Origin: a virus | Virus record (IMG/VR): IMGVR_UViG_3300010370_000030 | Coordinates: 17,808-81,807 of that record | Strand: one strand, 5' to 3' | DNA length: 64,000 bases | Part shown: in pieces, positions 61,221 through 64,000 of the stretch | Layout: each line of letters starts with the position of its first letter | How positions within the stretch are numbered: the first letter of the stretch is position 1 | Notes under the pieces: model-generated | Seen by the model: the letters and a program-made list of their open reading frames with translations, nothing else | What the model was told of the DNA's origin: nothing | The model's database searches: none | Program-made: the position numbers and the translations under genes

Positions 61221-62246
61221 ATGTCACAAATCATTCAAGTTAAGCGAACAGACGTTGCCGGTCGTACACCAAATACAACAAATGTAGCTAATGATCAGTA
61301 CATTTATCCTGGTGAGTTAGCGTTAAACCTTGCAGACCAAAAGTTGTTTTCATCCAATGGTACTACTCTTATTGAGTTTGGTACAGGAACACCGGTTTAT
61401 GATGCTAATGGTGCACAAATTACAGCATTGTATATTCCAATCAATTCATTGTCCGCTTTGGCAACGAATCTAGTACCAATAACCAACGCTGCTTATACTG
61501 TCGGACAAGCATCTTATAGGTTTACACAGGGATTCTTTTCAACGTCTGTTGACGTTGGTAACTCATCAGTTAACACTACTATTACCCCAGCCTCAATTAC
61601 TACAGGTGGCGTTGTTGGTGCAGGTAATACGACAGTCACTGGATTTCTCAATGTCAGTTCATATGGAACTTTTGGTGGAACAGTAAACACAACAGCTTTA
61701 AATATTGGCGCAAACGTTTACCTAACCTCTTCTGATGTAAACGTCGGAAACTCATCGGTTAATACGCAGCTTACATCAAACACCTTGAAACTTAACGGCA
61801 AACAGGCAATCAATGGTCCTGCGTTTGCAGCGTATGCAGACAACACTGCACAAAATATAACATCTGGCAGTCAACAGAAAATATTGTTTCAGGTTGAGGA
61901 ATTTGACACCAACAATAACTTTGCTAATTCACGTTTCACACCAACAGTTGCAGGATATTATCAACTAAACGCAGAAGTTCGTTTTGACGGTAGTTTTGGC
62001 ACAGGTGAAACGATGATAGTAGTTTGGAAAAATGGATCGGAGTACAAACGTGGGTGGAATGCGAGTGGTGTCAACTGGGCGACGAATTTCGGAGCAATGA
62101 CAGTCAGTACGTTGGTATATGCGAACGGTACAACAGACTATTTTGAAATATATGCCCAACAAACCAGTGGTTCTACAATGACTGTTACAGCCGTCAATAG
62201 TCAAAATATTACATGGTTTAACGGAGCAATGGTCAGAGGGGCATAA
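61221..62246 (+). CDS. Tail fibre protein with C1q-like tip
   Basis: 341 residues. The head matches the other fibres (QIIQVKRTDVAGRTPN, YIYPGELALNLADQKLF), a short shaft of NSSVNT-type units follows, and the last about 140 residues have the C1q/TNF jelly-roll pattern: GPAFAAYADN, QKILFQVEEFD, SRFTPTVAGYYQLNAEVRFD, YFEIYAQQTSG. Such jelly-rolls form trimeric tips that bind surface ligands, so it is a candidate receptor-binding protein. Confidence 0.8.
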   Translation: MSQIIQVKRTDVAGRTPNTTNVANDQYIYPGELALNLADQKLFSSNGTTLIEFGTGTPVYDANGAQITALYIPINSLSALATNLVPITNAAYTVGQASYRFTQGFFSTSVDVGNSSVNTTITPASITTGGVVGAGNTTVTGFLNVSSYGTFGGTVNTTALNIGANVYLTSSDVNVGNSSVNTQLTSNTLKLNGKQAINGPAFAAYADNTAQNITSGSQQKILFQVEEFDTNNNFANSRFTPTVAGYYQLNAEVRFDGSFGTGETMIVVWKNGSEYKRGWNASGVNWATNFGAMTVSTLVYANGTTDYFEIYAQQTSGSTMTVTAVNSQNITWFNGAMVRGA

Positions 62247-62259
62247 CATTCTCCTGATG

Positions 62260-62267
62260 TATAAATA
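62260..62267 (+). promoter_or_regulatory. Late promoter TATAAATA before gp13
   Basis: Perfect T4 late consensus, 19 bases before the gp13 ATG; AAAGGAAA Shine-Dalgarno follows. Confidence 0.75.
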
Positions 62268-62285
62268 ATAACAAAAGGAAATAAT

Positions 62286-63029
62286 ATGGCCGTTCCAACA
62301 ACTAGAGCTCAATTTAAAGAATATTGCCTTCGTGCTTTAGGAAAACCCGTTATTGAGATTAACGTTGATGACGATCAAGTAGAGGATCGTATTGATGAAT
62401 CACTTCGTTATTATTGGGATTACCATTTCGATGGTACGGAAAAGGTTTACTATAAGCACGCCATAACCGCTCAAGATAAAGAAAACAAATACATCACATT
62501 GCCTGAAAATATTATAGGTGCTGTACGTGTGTTCCCTATTGGGGATCCATCAATTCGTTCAGATGACCTATTCAATATAAGATATCAAATTGCTCTTAAT
62601 GATTTGTATACACTAACAGCGTATTCGATGATTCCATATTATATGGCCATGCAACATTTAGCCTTAATTTCGGAGTTCTTAGTTGGACAACAACCGATCA
62701 GATACAGCCGCCACCGTGATCGTCTACACGTTGATACTAAGTGGGATAATTATAATGTTGGAGATTATCTTCTAGTTGAAGCGTATGAGGTTTTGGATCC
62801 AGACACATTCTCAGAGGTTTGGTCCGATAGATGGTTACAGAATTACTGCACGCAGAAGATCAAGTATCAGTGGGGTGCCAATCTAACTAAATTCATTGGA
62901 ATGCAACTGCCAGGTGGCTTACAATTCAATGGTGAAAAGATTATGAACGATGCAAAAGACGAGATAGAAAAGATGGAAAAGGATATGATCCTTAATTATT
63001 CTCTGCCTGTTGCGGACATGATCGGATAA
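62286..63029 (+). CDS. 13: gp13, neck protein
   Basis: 247 residues. TRAQFKEYCLRALGKPVIEI, NVDDDQVEDRIDESLRYYWD and YHFDGTEKVYYKHAIT are diagnostic of T4-like gp13. It forms part of the neck that connects the head portal to the tail, together with gp14. It is followed by gp14 with one base between. Confidence 0.93.
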   Translation: MAVPTTRAQFKEYCLRALGKPVIEINVDDDQVEDRIDESLRYYWDYHFDGTEKVYYKHAITAQDKENKYITLPENIIGAVRVFPIGDPSIRSDDLFNIRYQIALNDLYTLTAYSMIPYYMAMQHLALISEFLVGQQPIRYSRHRDRLHVDTKWDNYNVGDYLLVEAYEVLDPDTFSEVWSDRWLQNYCTQKIKYQWGANLTKFIGMQLPGGLQFNGEKIMNDAKDEIEKMEKDMILNYSLPVADMIG

Positions 63030-63030
63030 C

Positions 63031-63777
63031 ATGGCAACAAACTTCTTCTTCAATAATTTTACAAGTAGCCAGGAACAAACGTTACTTGAAGATTTAATTA
63101 TTGAATCGATAAAGATTCACGGTGTTGATGTAATTTATATACCTCGTAGCACAGGTACTGTTGATGCTGTTTTCAATGAAGATACAACACGTAGTTATGT
63201 CGTTGCTGTACCCATTGAAATGTATGTGAAGAATGTTGAGGGATTTGCAGGGGACGGAGATTTTCTTTCCAAGTTTAATTTAGAAATACGCGATCAGATA
63301 ACGTTCACGGTTGCATTTCGTACATTTGCCAACGAAGTAATTGCTGCGGATACGACGACAGGGGATGCTACGAGAGACAGACCGTTGGAAGGCGATCTGA
63401 TTTATTTTCCATTCAATAAAAAAATATTTGAGATACGTTTTGTTGAACACGAATCAGTGTTCTACCAATTGGGTTCCTTACAGATGTATGATCTCAAGTG
63501 CGAGTTATTCGAATATAACAACGAGTACTTTGGCACGGGTGTGCCCGATGTTGATCGGTTGATGGACAACTACTCGCTTGGTTCGGAACTGTACGGGATC
63601 AAGACAGAGAATAGCTATCTCATCACAACAGAGGATGGGTATCCGTTACTACAAGAGGAATTTGACAGTAACGATCAAGAAAACGATCCCTTATCCCAGA
63701 ACGAGGAAATTGAAACAGTGGCTGATGGTATCATCGACTTTACAGAACGTGATCCTTTCAGTGAGGGTACATACTAA
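63031..63777 (+). CDS. 14: gp14, neck protein
   Basis: 248 residues. FFFNNFTSSQEQTLLEDLII, GVDVIYIPRSTGTVDAVFNE and KIFEIRFVEHESVFYQLG match T4-like gp14. It joins gp13 in the neck and is required for head-tail joining. The stop overlaps the gp15 start (TAATG). Confidence 0.92.
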   Translation: MATNFFFNNFTSSQEQTLLEDLIIESIKIHGVDVIYIPRSTGTVDAVFNEDTTRSYVVAVPIEMYVKNVEGFAGDGDFLSKFNLEIRDQITFTVAFRTFANEVIAADTTTGDATRDRPLEGDLIYFPFNKKIFEIRFVEHESVFYQLGSLQMYDLKCELFEYNNEYFGTGVPDVDRLMDNYSLGSELYGIKTENSYLITTEDGYPLLQEEFDSNDQENDPLSQNEEIETVADGIIDFTERDPFSEGTY

Positions 63778-64000
63778 TGTTTGGTCATGTTTATTACCAT
63801 AGCTTGATACGGAAATATGTGGCCGTGTTCGGTACGTTGTTTAACGACGTGTACCTGAATCGTTACGACGCCGACTCAGATATGAGAACATCCATTAAAG
63901 TACCTATCACATATGGACCACGTGAAAAGGTGCTTGCACGGGCATTGGCTGATCCAGATTTGAATAGAATGCCTTCTATAACATTACCACGAATGACGTT
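63777..64000 (+). CDS. 15: gp15, tail completion / sheath terminator, 3' truncated by the window
   Basis: The first 74 residues are visible (MFGHVYYHSLIRKYVAVFGT, LFNDVYLNRYDADSDMRTSI, KVPITYGPREKVLARAL) and match the N-terminus of T4 gp15, which caps the tail tube and sheath. The reading frame runs off the end of the window. Confidence 0.88.
   Translation, partial: MFGHVYYHSLIRKYVAVFGTLFNDVYLNRYDADSDMRTSIKVPITYGPREKVLARALADPDLNRMPSITLPRMT

Overview
The window is part of the genome of a large, tailed, strictly lytic T4-type myovirus. The evidence is a set of recognisable T4 core genes: gp33, gp59, gp32, gp26, gp54-like, gp4, gp48, gp53, gp27, gp5, gp25, gp6, gp8, gp13, gp14 and gp15. T4-style late promoter boxes (TATAAATA) and a cluster of 13 tRNA genes agree with this. 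The style of the tail genes (DUF4815 protein, short gp5 spike without lysozyme, large repeat-rich fibres) resembles marine or alphaproteobacterial T4-like phages rather than enteric T4. A circularly permuted, two-piece tmRNA gene suggests a host in a lineage that uses permuted tmRNA, most likely Alphaproteobacteria; this host call is inference.

Region 1 (1-14.4 kb) is an accessory and replication arm. It holds a DUF932 protein, a ketoacyl-synthase-like gene coupled to a fatty-acid desaturase, the permuted tmRNA gene, a secreted SleB-type wall hydrolase, and a tRNA island interleaved with 2OG-Fe(II)/Asp-hydroxylase-like genes. A DUF3445 (haem-dependent N-demethylase-like) protein, a methyltransferase and a radical SAM/SPASM enzyme lie in the same island. 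It ends with gp33, gp59 and gp32, which load helicase, coat single-stranded DNA and couple replication to late transcription.

Region 2 (14.4-21.6 kb, minus strand) is a tightly packed tail-core operon: gp4, a conserved structural protein, a gp54-like tube initiator, gp26 with a probable -1 frameshift extension, and two large coiled-coil proteins. The last carries a T4-type lysozyme domain and is a tape-measure or hub candidate.

Region 3 (21.6-41.8 kb, plus strand) is the baseplate: gp48, gp53, gp27, gp5, gp25, gp6, a 1,814-residue protein with a repeat insert, gp8, a DUF4815 protein and further virion proteins. Region 4 (41.8-62.2 kb) is the fibre arm. Two fibres are built of SNTLAVTGN-type repeats. 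Two very large proteins (1,046 and 2,089 residues) are built of aromatic-x-Gly-x tetrapeptides. A small modification island follows (two glycosyltransferase-like proteins, one oxygenase, one methyltransferase), then more fibre genes including one with a C1q-like tip. Region 5 (62.2 kb to the end) starts the neck genes gp13, gp14 and gp15.

The most unusual content is the phage permuted tmRNA, the lipid gene pair, the eight oxygenase-like paralogues, the gp26 frameshift, and the giant tetrapeptide arrays that appear to be inserted as a loop inside a small repeated domain.
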